64,000 nucleotides of DNA from Isoetes taiwanensis (Eukaryota; Streptophyta; Lycopodiopsida; Isoetales; Isoetaceae): NCBI GenBank assembly GCA_021234155.1, contig JAJEKV010000051.1, forward strand, positions 6,174,761 to 6,238,760, written 5' to 3'. The notes below the pieces were generated by a model. It was not told where the DNA came from and ran no database searches. It saw nothing but the letters and a program-made list of their open reading frames with translations. This document shows positions 1 through 11,226 of this stretch, one piece after another (within the stretch, counting starts at the first letter, position 1; each line of letters opens with the position of its first letter). The position numbers and the translations under genes are program-made.

Positions 1-1185
1 TGACATGTTGTATTGTTCTTGAAATTAATATTTAAGCTTTTATTCTGTTCAATATATCTCCAGGGCTTAGAAATTGATAAGGAAAATTATTGATTCTAGT
101 TGGCAGTCTTGGTCAGAATTAGAAGTTTACTGTTTACACTAAAGGATTCCATTTAGACATTCCTAAACCCATATGCACCATGTTTTCAAGCTTGAAGTAT
201 CCCTAGTACTTTACCACTAAACTACAATTTGAAAACAATCCACTAGTTTAGCCTTCAAATAGTTTAGACATTCCTAAACCCATATGCATTCTACAACCCC
301 GTCTACAACCCTATGCATTCTTACAACTACAATGATCCCGGCAATGTTCATTATTTATTCAACGTAAGGGACACATGCAATGAAAATTCTTGCATCTTAA
401 GAGATAGATGCAATAGAGTCTTAACCAACGAGACCAGTTTAGACCGAGAATGAAGATGCGAGAAATGTCTATTAAACACATTGTGAAATTTTTTTCCTTC
501 TCCACAAACCATTTTTTCTCTGAATAAGGCTACGGCACAAACTCAAGTACAAGATCGGGTAGGGGTATATAAAATGTAACATAGTTCGGGCGTATATCTA
601 CGGTAGGGGGCAGGGAAACTGGGTTTTCCTATTTATGTATGTAGGGGTTCTCGACCTCCAAAAGTCGTATACAAGGGGTTTTCTGGTGACCCCTTGCACG
701 CACATGAGGTATCCCCATGTGCCTAGGTGAAACCCCCCGGATTGAAGTATGTCTTTGAAGCAGGATTGAATTGGGCTACTGGAGAAAAAACAGACCAAAC
801 AAAATATAAGCTATGAAAATCTTTGAATCTCCTTGCAAAGGCAAAAATTGTTGTCTTACATTACTTTTCCTGACAAAAATAAACAGATATCATATCAGAG
901 GCTCAGAGCCGATTACATGGATGCCGATTACAGAGATCATCAGAGCCGATTACTGAGAGGCAGCCACATGTTAGAGATAGATCAGGAAGTCTGGGTTAGC
1001 AGCAGATGTGTAGTTGATCAGACAAACGAGCCCTTGATCAGACAAGCAAGCCCAATTTTTTGTTGTTATATTGCCGACCGCTGCGCCATTCTTCCCTCCC
1101 GCAACGCTTTCGGAACGGCGTTCCCTGTAATTATGGTTTTACAAGATTGGCCAGGTACTCTGTTCTTCTTTTTCCTTTTTAATGT
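1..1185. other. AT-rich intergenic DNA, no gene seen
   Basis: No reading frame here resembles a known protein. The one structure I can point to is a 26-bp direct repeat (152-177 and 263-288, beginning TTTAGACATTCC). The last hundred bases may carry a badly decayed stretch of the xylosidase relic that follows, since residues like [10 protein letters not shown] precede its first clear exon, but this is weak. Confidence 0.4.
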
Positions 1186-2357
1186 TTCAAGTGATGATTT
1201 GAACTTGCTACGAAAATATATGTTGTTTCCATAGAAGCAAGAGCAATTGGACATGTTGGTCTCACATTCTGGAGCCCAAGTATAAATATTGTCAAGGATC
1301 TAAGATGGGGAAGAGGATAAGAAACAAGGGGATGGGGAAGAGGGCAGGAAGATCTACAAGCAGTGGATTCCACAGGGAGCCTTTCGCTCAAGGTTTTTGC
1401 CTCTTGTAAACATATGATATCTTATGTGGATAGTTAACTGGGCACAGACTGCTACCATCTCGATGCAAAGCTATTTTGTCTTTTAACATTTTTCATGTGT
1501 TTTTCATCGACCCTCCATTTCAATGCATTCATGTAGCTTGGCATATGATTCCACACTGCTCACCTTAATTTATGCATTAATGAATCATATGATGCTAGAT
1601 TTTGTGTTGGATTCCATGTGGACCTTCCAGAAACAAATAAATACTAAATTGTGAAATACATTAACTTAGAAGTTTTGAAAATAATAGTGTCACACATTTG
1701 ATGCATGCCATATGTATTTTAGCATTTTGTTTTAATGTTGTTGCTTGCATTTTTCCAGGTCTGGACCTCAACTGTGGGAAATTCGTATAAAGGAGAAGCA
1801 TTCAAGGAGGAACAATCAATGAATTGGATTTGCATTGAGCTCTAACTAACTTATTTACTATCAGAATGCGCCTTGGATTATTTGATGGCAACCTGGCAAG
1901 CCAACAGTATGGCAACTTGGGGGCTTCAAATGTTTGCAAAAAAAGAAAATCGACAGCTTGCACTTGAAGCTGCTTTACAAGGGGTTGTGCTCTTAAAAAA
2001 TGACGGCATGTTACCACTTTCATGAGCAAAAATTGAAACATTAGGTTCTTATAGGTCCCAATGTCAATGCAACACAGACCATGATTGGAAGATAAGACTT
2101 TTGTAAATTTAGGTAGAACCGACCGAATGCTTTTGTTATAATGATTATTATATTCTATAGTGTTTTTCACAAGGAAATCTTTTATACTTTTGTCATATGC
2201 AGCTATTTCCTGCAATTTTATCACTAGGATCTCCACTCTTACACTAAAGTAAGATATTCTCAAGGCTGTGGAAATGTAGCGTGCCAAAGAGAGGATTTTA
2301 TCAATCAGGCAATTGATTACAGCAGCAAAAGTAGGTGCTATGGTTTTGGTTGTTTGA
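1186..2357 (+). pseudogene. Beta-D-xylosidase / alpha-arabinofuranosidase (GH3) pseudogene fragment
   Basis: Three exon-like blocks match the plant BXL family (glycoside hydrolase 3, cell-wall enzymes that release xylose or arabinose from hemicellulose). Block 1 (about 1225-1390) reads [18 protein letters not shown] then [11 protein letters not shown], the EARA...WSPN.N..RDPRWGRG region, followed by a stop. Block 2 starts after an acceptor at 1757-1758 and gives GLDLNCG, RMRLGLFDG, QQYGNLGASNVC, LALEAALQGVVLLKNDG and IGPNVNATQTMIG. Block 3 (2203-2357) gives YSQGCGNVACQ and GAMVLVV, the family's Q.GC..VAC motif. Exon order and borders match a spliced gene, so this is a decayed duplicate rather than a processed copy. 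At least one stop and three frameshifts, plus the missing N-terminal and C-terminal thirds, show that it is dead. The family call is strong; the exact subfamily is not decided. Confidence 0.85.
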
Positions 2358-4567
2358 TTTATTTTTTATCGTTGTATAGATGAAGATACAAGGTTGCTGG
2401 GCTGTTTTCTTAAGGTTGTTTGCTCAGATATTTGATCAGTGCTATTCTCTTTCCTCTTGCTTTTGTGGATTTGTTTCTTTCTCTTGAAGTTTCTGCTTTA
2501 ATGTTCTTTGTATCTTTTGTTTCCTTTACCCTGCATTAACTTTTTTACTACAGAAAAATGCAATATTTTCTAAGGCAGCTTATTTGCTCAATATATGCAG
2601 AAATCAGCATTGTAGCAGTGAATAGGGCAAGTGCAGAGAAGATGAAAAAGATGATAATAAAATTCTCCATTTTCTTGACAAAATGATGATCAACCTGTCA
2701 TGGGCATAATTAGTCTATCAGTGCAAACGCGATTTACATTTGTAGTGATTCTGGACATTGTTTTATCTTCAATGATTGATAAAGCCGCTTTTAGAAGTCA
2801 GTTCCAAGACCCTGAATTGCAAGTTGTCATTGTATATTTGTGTTAGTAGAGCAGCTTTGATCTTTCGGGAAATACTACATGCTTCAAATAACGTTAGAAT
2901 TTCTTTTGGAATTGAGAAGTGCTTAAGATGAATAATGCAGCATCTTTTGTGCATGTTTTAGATTGGACATGTGCTATTTAATAGGGTTGGCTGGCATACA
3001 AAGTTTACTTTTGAAGAGCTGCTTCATCTTGATACAATCAATGATTAAAGATGGATCGCGTTTCTGCGACATTTATTGCCACCTAATAAGGTGACATCTC
3101 ATGTGATAATATGAATGAGTGCATTTTTTGAATCAGTAACATGGAAGTTTGAACAAGACATATTACTATCAAAGATATGCATATTATTCTTCTCTTTTGA
3201 GAAGAAAGTAGTTTAATTTGTATTATGTTGTCATGCTTAGATGGGTGGCACTGCTCAGCTGGATCAGTTTGTCCACTGGGTTCTTTATTCCTATCTCTGC
3301 ATTGTATCATGTATTGTTCTTGAGAGTTATTCATAAAGTTTGATGTCCTTCAAAAAAAAACTAGCAGTAGGGTAGGCTTGGGGCAAGGGGTAGGAAAGAA
3401 AAAGAAGGATTGTGGGTGGATGATGAAGCTAAATAAAGAAATCGTTCAGAAGAAGAGGTGAATGAGAGCAAGCACTATCTATATGAGTTTGTGTTAACCC
3501 AATGGAAAGGAAAACTGGAAAGAAATCAACAAGAAGGTATGGTTAGTGAAATCCTTTTGTAACATTTTTGTAGCTATGTTTTCTTCATGTGATGATGATG
3601 AACACAAAAATGATTGATGGAGAAGCATGGCCAGCTATCCCATAAATTTGGAAAATGATCCCCGCTATTATAGGCATCCATTATATACAAATGGTAGTAA
3701 ACGTTTGATGAAACCACATGTACAATTGTATATGTTGAACCAGATAAACCTATCCTTTTGCATTAGAGTAAGATGGTTTTGGCAATTTCCACTAAACAAA
3801 TCTCTCGGCGAGTAAACTTAGATTGTGAGGTAATTATGTAGTTCAGAGATTACATAGAAGTGGCGAGTTTTGTCTTTTATGTTTCCTACACCATAGTACC
3901 TTAGGCAAAAATTTTATCAAAAGGCAAGCCACTGAGAAGTAGAAAAAATAATACAATACTAGACACATAAACTAATAGCCCTATACAAAGTTATGTGCAA
4001 GAATCAAGGATAGGTGGCAATAGTGAACGCCCAAGCCTTAAAAAATAAACTATTGTAGACTTGACATGTGAATTGTTAAAGGCATGTTGCTCACCAATTG
4101 AGAAATTTGAACATTCAATACGTTCAATAGCTTTTAACAATAGTAATGGATTAGTTAAAATAAACAGATGCACTATCCAAAGAAAAATCATGTTTTGACC
4201 ATGAATTCTACTATGACGCATCAATAAAAACATTTTCCCAACAGCATTCCTAGCCAAATGTGCACGCAAAGTGCTAATAAGATCTGGATAAGATATGTTA
4301 TTCAGTTTCACATCTTTATGTGTTCTAGTCAGATAGATCCTACTTATTTGTTGACAAATTCAATATGGCGTTTGGGACATGACCATCCCATCATAACAAA
4401 CAAATAGTGAGGGAGCTTTTTCTATAGGTAACAATTAAGACAATCCTTTGAATACACATGTCAACCTGAAGGAAAAACATGCATATTTGAGGCTATTAAA
4501 CAGAAGATCTGTATGATTTATACAAGCATTACCAAAAGACTTAAGGCTTACATTAGGCTTACTGCAT
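2358..4567. other. AT-rich DNA, no recognisable gene
   Basis: Only short ORFs without family resemblance are present. I looked for the missing 3' exons of the xylosidase relic downstream of 2357 and did not find them. Confidence 0.4.
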
Positions 4568-4570
4568 GTG

Positions 4571-4712
4571 TATATCTAGAATTCTAAACCATGTGCATGT
4601 AGACAAAATGTGAAAGAGGTTTACACCATTCTTACTACATCTACATATCTAGAATTCTAAACCATGTGCATGCAGACAAAACATTTAGAATTCTATATAT
4701 GCATGTAGACAA
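4571..4712. repeat. Short imperfect tandem duplication
   Basis: The block TATCTAGAATTCTAAACC with ATGTGCATG and AGACAAAA following occurs at 4571-4608 and again at 4646-4681. A truncated third copy lies at 4685-4712. The spacing is about 75 bp. No coding function is apparent. Confidence 0.7.
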
Positions 4713-4967
4713 GAATGACTCTGTCCTTTTGACAATTTCAGGTAATATTTATCTGTCGCTTGTGTTAACAACTAGGGCTAATATATGGTGGCACCTTAAT
4801 GGGAAGGCGGCCTTCTGTCCTAATATTATATGTTTTTTAGTTTATCTTCTTAGAGACCAGGTGCATAAGACCAGCCTGCAATCAACCTAAAGCTAGTAGT
4901 AAGCCAGCAGTCAAAAAACGTTCTCGGACATACATAAGATGAAGATATAGCAACTGGAATTTCAAAT

Positions 4968-5187
4968 ATGGCTACTAGTTTTGGAGAGAGTGAGAAAAGG
5001 AAGCTTGATTTCATGAGGGAAGAATCTATAAGAAGCATGAGTTGATCAGGAATTGGAGATAATAAGATCAGCAAATAGTTTAAACATTGCTCAATCAACG
5101 GCTACTATGACAGAGAGCATTTGCCAGATGATAAAAAACACTGTTTTCGAGATTGCAAAGCTTGCTGCTTTGAAACAGACAAACTAA
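4968..5187 (+). pseudogene. Possible coding relic, unidentified helical C-terminal segment
   Basis: From an ATG at 4968 the frame reads MATSFGESEKRKLDFMREES. After one stop and a one-base shift it continues QELEIIRSANSLNIAQS, TATMTESICQM and IAKLAALKQTN, then stops at 5185. The composition (charged, helical, no low-complexity bias) looks like a protein rather than noise. It faintly recalls C-terminal regions of plant MYB/SANT-like proteins, but I recognise no motif, and chance reading cannot be excluded. Confidence 0.2.
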
Positions 5188-5482
5188 TCTCATTTTCTAA
5201 AGTACTATTTTGCATTTTCTAAGATACTGTTAGTTTCGGTTCTTTTTATTCTTCTGCAATTTAGTTATTTACTTCTTCTATAATTCTTAGATCCTTTCTT
5301 TCGATTTTGTCAACGATTGCATCTTTCAATTTTGGGATAGAGTGAATAAGACACTTAGAGACGATCTATGGCAAGGAAGGTAAAACATTTTCTGCTGATG
5401 CTCTGCAATGTAGCTTGCCATCTTGCCTTTAAAGAAAGTTATGTATTTTGATCGCCCATGACCTAAAAGTGGGATCAACTAC

Positions 5483-5706
5483 CTGCCTGGGGTAGCATTT
5501 AAAGTCCCTACATTCACCATGAAATCACTTGTATCATAACCAATTGTGTCATAAGAAGGTGGTTGAACGTGAAGGCCTCCTTGTGCATCTTCTCCCAAAA
5601 CATTGCAGTGTGGCACGACGACAATGACAAGATTATTAGTCTGTGGCTCCAAAGTGGAAGCTACAAAATTCTCAATAAATGAGATTCTGCTGTCATGCAG
5701 AGGCAT
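5483..5706 (-). pseudogene. Unidentified exon-like coding segment
   Basis: A minus-strand open frame reads from MPLHDSRISFIENFV through LVIVVVPHCNVLGEDAQGG and SYDTIGYDTSDFMV to NATPGR. It ends at a good splice donor (GTAGTT, at 5482-5477), and a plausible acceptor (GACAG) lies inside its first codons. Its amino-acid makeup is that of a folded protein. It lies on the same strand as the CASP-like gene upstream and as the fragment at 6.06-6.33 kb, so the two fragments may be exons of one unrecognised gene. I could not assign a family. Confidence 0.3.
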
Positions 5707-6063
5707 GTAAAATGTAGCTTGGCATTGGATTTACACAGGTTAATAGTCTATCTCAAAAAAGAGGAGGGACTGATGATCTAAATACACCTCTTCATCTATA
5801 CTGTATGTTCCCACATGCAAATGTGTGAAGATTGTTCCACACACCTAAGAAATAAGCAATCTACATCGAGGTAACTGTAAAGCAAGGCCAGCTTATTATC
5901 CCAAGTAGAAATGATTCTCAAACGAATTCTAATAATAAGTACTAGTTAACGATCTTTGTGCTCTAGCTTTGCCATTGGAAACGATTTCCATTTATGATCA
6001 ACGCCTTTTGGTAAGGTGTTATCTAGAGTATCTTATTTTCTGATTGGATAATCTCAAACTAAA

Positions 6064-6330
6064 AACCAGGTACTTCATAAACAGAAGCATTGTCAACCAG
6101 GACCTGCCGTTCAGATTCGTGCACATACTCTCTATGAAACTGAGCAAACTGAATTGGATGTGTTTAATGGACAATTGCCATCCTTGTCATCTCTCAATCT
6201 GTAAATATTATACGACGCTTTATTAGGATCATAATTTGCTTGCAGTGCATAGACATATCCCTTCCAATAATCTTCCACTCCTGTTCTGCCCAAACAGCTC
6301 TCTCAAAACAAAATCATGAGGTATCTTGTA
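6064..6330 (-). pseudogene. Unidentified coding fragment with frameshift
   Basis: Minus-strand frames read AVWAEQEWK, then YWKGYVYALQANYDPNKAS, YNIYRLRDDKDGNCPL, and after a one-base shift FHREYVHESERQVLV and DNASVYE. The last ends at a donor-like GTACCT. Further upstream (6330-6390) WTTEIQVRYAGATHF reads on in another frame. The residues look like genuine coding sequence from a conserved plant protein, but I do not recognise it. The need to change frame suggests a pseudogene, or exon borders that I have not placed. Confidence 0.28.
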
Positions 6331-6399
6331 ACGGGTAAAATGGGTAGCACCTGCATATCTAACCTGTATTTCCGTGGTCCAATCCATTGTCTCTTATTT

Positions 6400-7458
6400 C
6401 CCCACAGGATCCCATCTACCAGTCAAGTTCCGCCAGAATCATGTAGTTCGCCTGAGGAAGAAACATACTACAAGGCCTTAGCAGCACCCATTTCAAATGC
6501 TGCTAGTTAAGACCTACTTTGATAGAATTTACATTCCCATATACAACACCTCCTAGCTTCTACTTTATGCTTTACTGCCTATGAACGCATGAGCTATGCA
6601 TCAAAATTCCTAAGGTGGTGATAAACTAGGTATTCAGTTTACTGCATAAGAAGTCTTTCACAATCCCCCCAGGATAGCAGATGCATAAAAGAAACATCTC
6701 TAGTGATAACAATGATTATTATAATGTCTGAAGTCGAGTTCGCAGCAGGTCCTGCCTACAGAGTCTTTACTGATTAATCCCCCCAGATGATTAATCCTCC
6801 CCACATGTTCTGATATGTGATAGCATTGGCATAGATTAACCAGGGATTAATAGCCTGCACAAGAAACAGTCAAACCTTCTTGAAGCATCCAATAGCCCTT
6901 GCAATCCTTTTCCAGACGATAATGTGGAAGAATCCCGAACTGTAGCCAGCTCCTGTTTATCCTTGCTGGAACACCAACTGTCTCAATGTCCAATATGTGC
7001 CTGATGCACCATCAGCATACCATCAACAGCTTATGCAAAAAAAAGTTCAGCATCATAAGCTTTTTCTCATTCTTGTTTTTACGTGCATACTTCATCTCAA
7101 ATGGAACACACAAGTCAATGGCACCATCCAAAATATATTGCATGACAAAAACAGTACCAGCATTTAAATTCTTACAACACCCACGTCTGTGCTTGAAACC
7201 TTCTTGGCACTGCGTGGATTGTAGAAAAGAGAGGCGCCACACCGCCATGAGAAATTAGATAAGTTGTTTTTTTTGTGATTTGTCAAACTCCAAACACAAA
7301 GCCTTAAAAGCTATGGTTCCAATAGAAAATCCTAATGACTGGTTTCTTTGCAGCCATCTTCTGTACAGATTTACTCATAACCGAATTTTTTATGTAGAAA
7401 ATAAACAGTCTCCTGCAAGCGGACTACTCAAAGGTGACAATATTTTGTTCAGGATATA
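6400..7458. other. No gene recognised
   Basis: This stretch separates the unidentified minus-strand fragments from the last exon of the CASP-like gene. It should contain the 3' UTR of that gene just below 7459. No other structure was seen. Confidence 0.35.
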
Positions 7459-8732
7459 TTACCTAGTGGCCAAAAGCCAAAATGTGAAAAAAAATGATGG
7501 TGTAACCATAAGCCATGTCAAAAATGTCATTGCAGCAGCAGCCTCATATTTTGAACACTGATCTCCACATACTTTCAAATCGTGATCAATTAAGACTGCA
7601 ATCCCAGTAGACGCACATGCAGCTGCAAATGTAAATGTTAAGAAAACCTGCAAAACAAAATGCAGTTTAATAACAGACAACTAAAAATGCCAAACATGTA
7701 AACCTTACCCAATCACCAATGACGAACAAGCTAATTAGCGGCGATGTTCGTAGGCTAACATTGTAATGTAAAGTACATAGATCAATTATTCCCAACGAGA
7801 GACTCCAAGCACACTGCAATCCCATAGTCCAAACAAGGTAGCTGCCAGAGCACTTTATGCATCATCGATCAAATTCATCTTAATATAACAAAATGTATGC
7901 ATCTTAAACCATGCATCATTCATCATAAATTATAAATGCGCACCTTTATTCACAAGAAAGATACAAGTGCATGGGAAGGAAAGCAATATGAATTTGTGTG
8001 CACAATAATTGCAATTAATTTCTATCTATTACAAATAGATAGATGGTTAGTATTGGCCAAGCATCAATATTTTGAAACTAGAAACCATCACAAGGTGACG
8101 ACTGTCTGCATCCTGCAAGTAGGGTCCTGCCAAATATAGGATTGCTTGAAATTACCTTACCGATTTGTAGGCGCAAAAATAAATACTTTTCTTATACCTT
8201 GCCAATGATTTATACGACACTAACAGAGCTAGTCATGCAGGCAATGCTGTTTTTGAAGTCCTATAAGAACCAATTACTTTGTATAAGAAGATATTTGTAC
8301 AATTTTGGAAGAAATACCAATGTGCTATGCAGAGTGGGAACCAAGTTCTCTGTACACTTTCAACAGAATTTCACCAAAGCAATACAAACATTTGTCTGCT
8401 TCAGAAAAAAGCTTAATGCCACATTGCGTTGGTCAGAACACTTGACATGGCAAAAGGAGAAAAAAACAGTGCAAAAATGTGGAAAAATCTATGTGCCCGG
8501 ATTTATAAACAAATTAAAGGTATTTCCTGAATTACCTGAAAGCAGTAATTGTCTTGAAATCTTTCACTCGAATCATTACGATCATTGCACAAACTGCAAA
8601 TCCAAGTTGCCCTATTCTAAGTGCCAAACCACCAACAGTACCAGGCATTCCTTGTAGATCTTTCATTCTGCCCCTTGGCCGAGCTGCTCCTATAACCCCC
8701 AGAGGATGCACTGCAGGATGGCTTGCATCCAT
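7459..8732 (-). CDS. CASP-like protein, subfamily 5 type (intact, three exons)
   Basis: This is a four-transmembrane protein of the Casparian-strip membrane domain protein-like family. CASPs form plasma-membrane scaffolds; the exact role of CASPL5-type members is less clear. Exon 1 (8732-8536) starts MDASHPAVHP and contains MKDLQGMPGT and GGLALRIGQ, the subfamily signature at the first helix. Exon 2 (7841-7709) gives YLVWTMGLQCAWSLSLGII and ends LISLFVIGDW. Exon 3 (7647-7459) gives FAAACASTGIAVLIDHDL, CGDQCSKYEAAAAM and FWLLATR before TAA. Donors are GTAATT and GTAAGG; both acceptors are CAG. Phases 2 and 0 fit, giving about 172 residues, normal for the family. I chose the ATG at 8732 over the in-frame one at 8774 because MDASHPAVHP matches the usual start. 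No stops or frameshifts were seen. The paired cysteines between helices 3 and 4 are retained. Confidence 0.92.
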
Positions 8733-9030
8733 TCTTTCACAGGAAACACCTCCACCAGAATAACACTGCCACAAAGGTTTTGCCCTCTTTTCCTTTCATC
8801 AGTCAATTCACCCAACAAACTCCCCAAAACCCTCATACTCCACCATTATATATCTCCAAAAAAATCAGAGGATGCCCAAAAGAAATCAGATCGCATTATC
8901 TGCAACTAAAAGAAACGGAGAGATGTGTATTTGTCCAAAAGGAAGGACTAAACAAGCCAAGGATCTGAGGTGGGGCGGCGACTGTCAGGAGAAGGGCGAT
9001 CACGGGTCGTATATTATTATAATACAAAGT
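8733..9030 (-). promoter_or_regulatory. Probable 5' UTR and promoter of the CASP-like gene
   Basis: The 300 bases upstream of the start codon are CT/AG-rich on the transcribed strand, as plant leaders often are. An A/T-only run near 9009-9024 (on the minus strand, TATTATAATAATATA) could act as a TATA region. This is position-based inference; no transcription start can be fixed from sequence. Confidence 0.3.
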
Positions 9031-9193
9031 TTGAAGCTAGGGACAGACTAGGCTCCCTTTGCCAAGTCGATGTACAATGTAACCACCGAGTTATTAGGAA
9101 GCCGGCCTAGCTAGAGGGCATCTACTTTTGTCCCTTTGCAAGGTTCAGTATATGTACGAGTTGCACATACTTTACGAGTTGCACATACTTTAA

Positions 9194-9334
9194 GGCTGGG
9201 TTCACATGCAACCATCGTTGGATAGGGCCCTATTTTGCCCTATGCTTTTTGGCGATGGCAAATGATGGTGCATGTAAAAGGGCTTGCCTTTTTACATGAT
9301 GGTGAGGGTTGCCATCATGCATGTGAACCGGCTC
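9194..9334. mobile_element. Tourist-like MITE (PIF/Harbinger type)
   Basis: A 141-bp element runs between TAA target-site duplications (9191-9193 and 9335-9337). Its ends form an imperfect terminal inverted repeat: GGCTGGGTTCACATGCA on the left, and GAGCCGGTTCACATGCA read inward from the right. The interior is itself partly self-complementary around CCATC/GATGG blocks. A TAA duplication and G/C-starting termini with no coding capacity are the marks of Tourist MITEs. A short tandem duplication (GAGTTGCACATACTTTA twice) lies just to its left. It is about 460 bp upstream of the CASP-like start codon. Confidence 0.65.
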
Positions 9335-9339
9335 TAAAG

Positions 9340-11224
9340 CTTCACATAGCAAGCCTTTCGGTTTAGTTGCAATTAGGCACTATAGAAATACTCCACTATG
9401 AAGGTCATGAAACGGGCATTGGGCACTTTGGGAAAAATACGATTTCAATTAGGCTTGTTCACCCAGAGATTAGAAGGATTGGATTGCTTAAAAGATGCAT
9501 GATTTGCAGCAGAGATTGATTTTTTGAAACAAGTAAATCGATTTTCTAGAACAACTGAATCTTGACTGCAATTACAAAGATGGCTATGGCGAATAAGAGT
9601 ATTAAAGCATCCAATAGAATAGAATCTGGCAAACAAATACTGCATGCAACCAAGCAGCAAAACCAAGGAGCCCCTGCCACGAACCCTGTTTCTCAGATCT
9701 GGCAACGTCCTTTCACTATGCACAGAAGTCGAGATGCAGATTAGGTCTGGCAGGTCATGCACTCAGTCCGTCGCTTTCTATTTCTAGCCCAAAAGGAATC
9801 CCTTCCTTCAACCATTGACAGAACGACCTCTACAAAAGACTCATGAAGTTAAGTTGCTCAAAAGTTGTCAATAAACTTCTCAAATCCCGTATTTATACCA
9901 CCTCCCACAGTACAAAGATGATTATGCAAACTTTTATTGGCGTGGAAGGTGTGCCTCCACGCCTGAATTGCAACTATACCTAAATTCTTGTATGATTTTG
10001 TGATTGAAAATAGGTGGCCGCCTCCATCTTAAAGCGCACTCCAGTTCGGAGTGTTCCATTCATGGCCTCCACTTTTTGCAAAATTAAGTTTGAAGGTGGG
10101 AGGATCTCCTCCATTGTGCAAAGGCTGTGAGGATGGAGACCATCAAAATTCCTGTGCAGTCACCCCTAAGTTAACCACCGAGAATCCAAGCCTAAGCTTG
10201 GCTATAGGAGGTTATGTGTCCCATTGAATAAATCATGGATCATCACATTGATATTTATAGTTTCTCAGTGACTCTATTACTGTTAAGGTTTTTCCCGCAA
10301 AAACTCTTCAGGATAGGGTTTCTTATATCCTAGGCAGTGATGGGCTTGTTGTACTCTTTTTATATTGGGCCCCATAGACCTTTTGGTCTCTGTGGATGAT
10401 AAAAGTCAAGTCAATTCAATTCAATTCAATTCAAGTCTTTCCATTCCATTCCCTAGATGACTTAATATCAAGTTTGTGTTTTATAGTAAACTGTGTTGAT
10501 CATTAATTTTATGGGGTTTATGACTTGACCAGTGATATGTCAGAGCATATTGATAAATGCTATCATATTTTCTATTCCAACAAAACAAAGCAAATAAGTC
10601 TATCTACTTATTTAAAATGTTTTTGGGGGATTGTGTGTCCACTTTTTTCCGGCCACCGGTAATGCTGGTGAACATGTCATTTTCCATAGAAATCCACATC
10701 GGAATACTATGTAACTTGCCGGACCTTTTTGTAGTCTAAAAGGGTTTTTCCACTGGACATGGCGGTGGGGTGCCATTTGCCTGTCAGTTACACTCTTCTG
10801 CAACGGATTCTGTATTACCTACAAGGAAATGCAAACATAGGTAGAAGATCAAACATTTTTATTTCATTTTGAAGTCCTTCTAGACATTTTTGGGTTGCCC
10901 AAAGGGCAATCCCTAGGCGTGGAGTTGAGGATTGAGGGATATTAGTGGAATGTCCTAAATGCGAGGCCGAGATATATGCTTAGTCAGGAATGTCTGAGAA
11001 ATATGCCTTTTCGACGGCCAGAGATAAGCCAAAAAAATGATGCCGAACTTGCGATAATTGCTAAGTGGAGTTCGATCGAAAATGCTCCGGTATGACAGTT
11101 GGTTATATGCCATAATGATCTCGAGGTGAGGATTAACCTCCTCTTCACATTGTGAATTGTTAAGAATAATTTCCTGTAAGAACACATTTTACCTGTGGTA
11201 GAAGCTCCAACTCCACGACAAGCA
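9340..11224. other. Intergenic DNA with a short microsatellite
   Basis: No gene is recognised. An (AATTC)-type microsatellite of about five units lies at 10411-10434. The short ORFs in this interval show no family resemblance. Confidence 0.4.
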
Positions 11225-11226
11225 AT

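Noticed and set aside
8142-8657. 171-residue plus-strand ORF inside the CASP-like locus
   Set aside because: It lies across exon 1 and intron 1 of the minus-strand CASP-like gene, has no family resemblance, and the spliced minus-strand gene fully explains the region.
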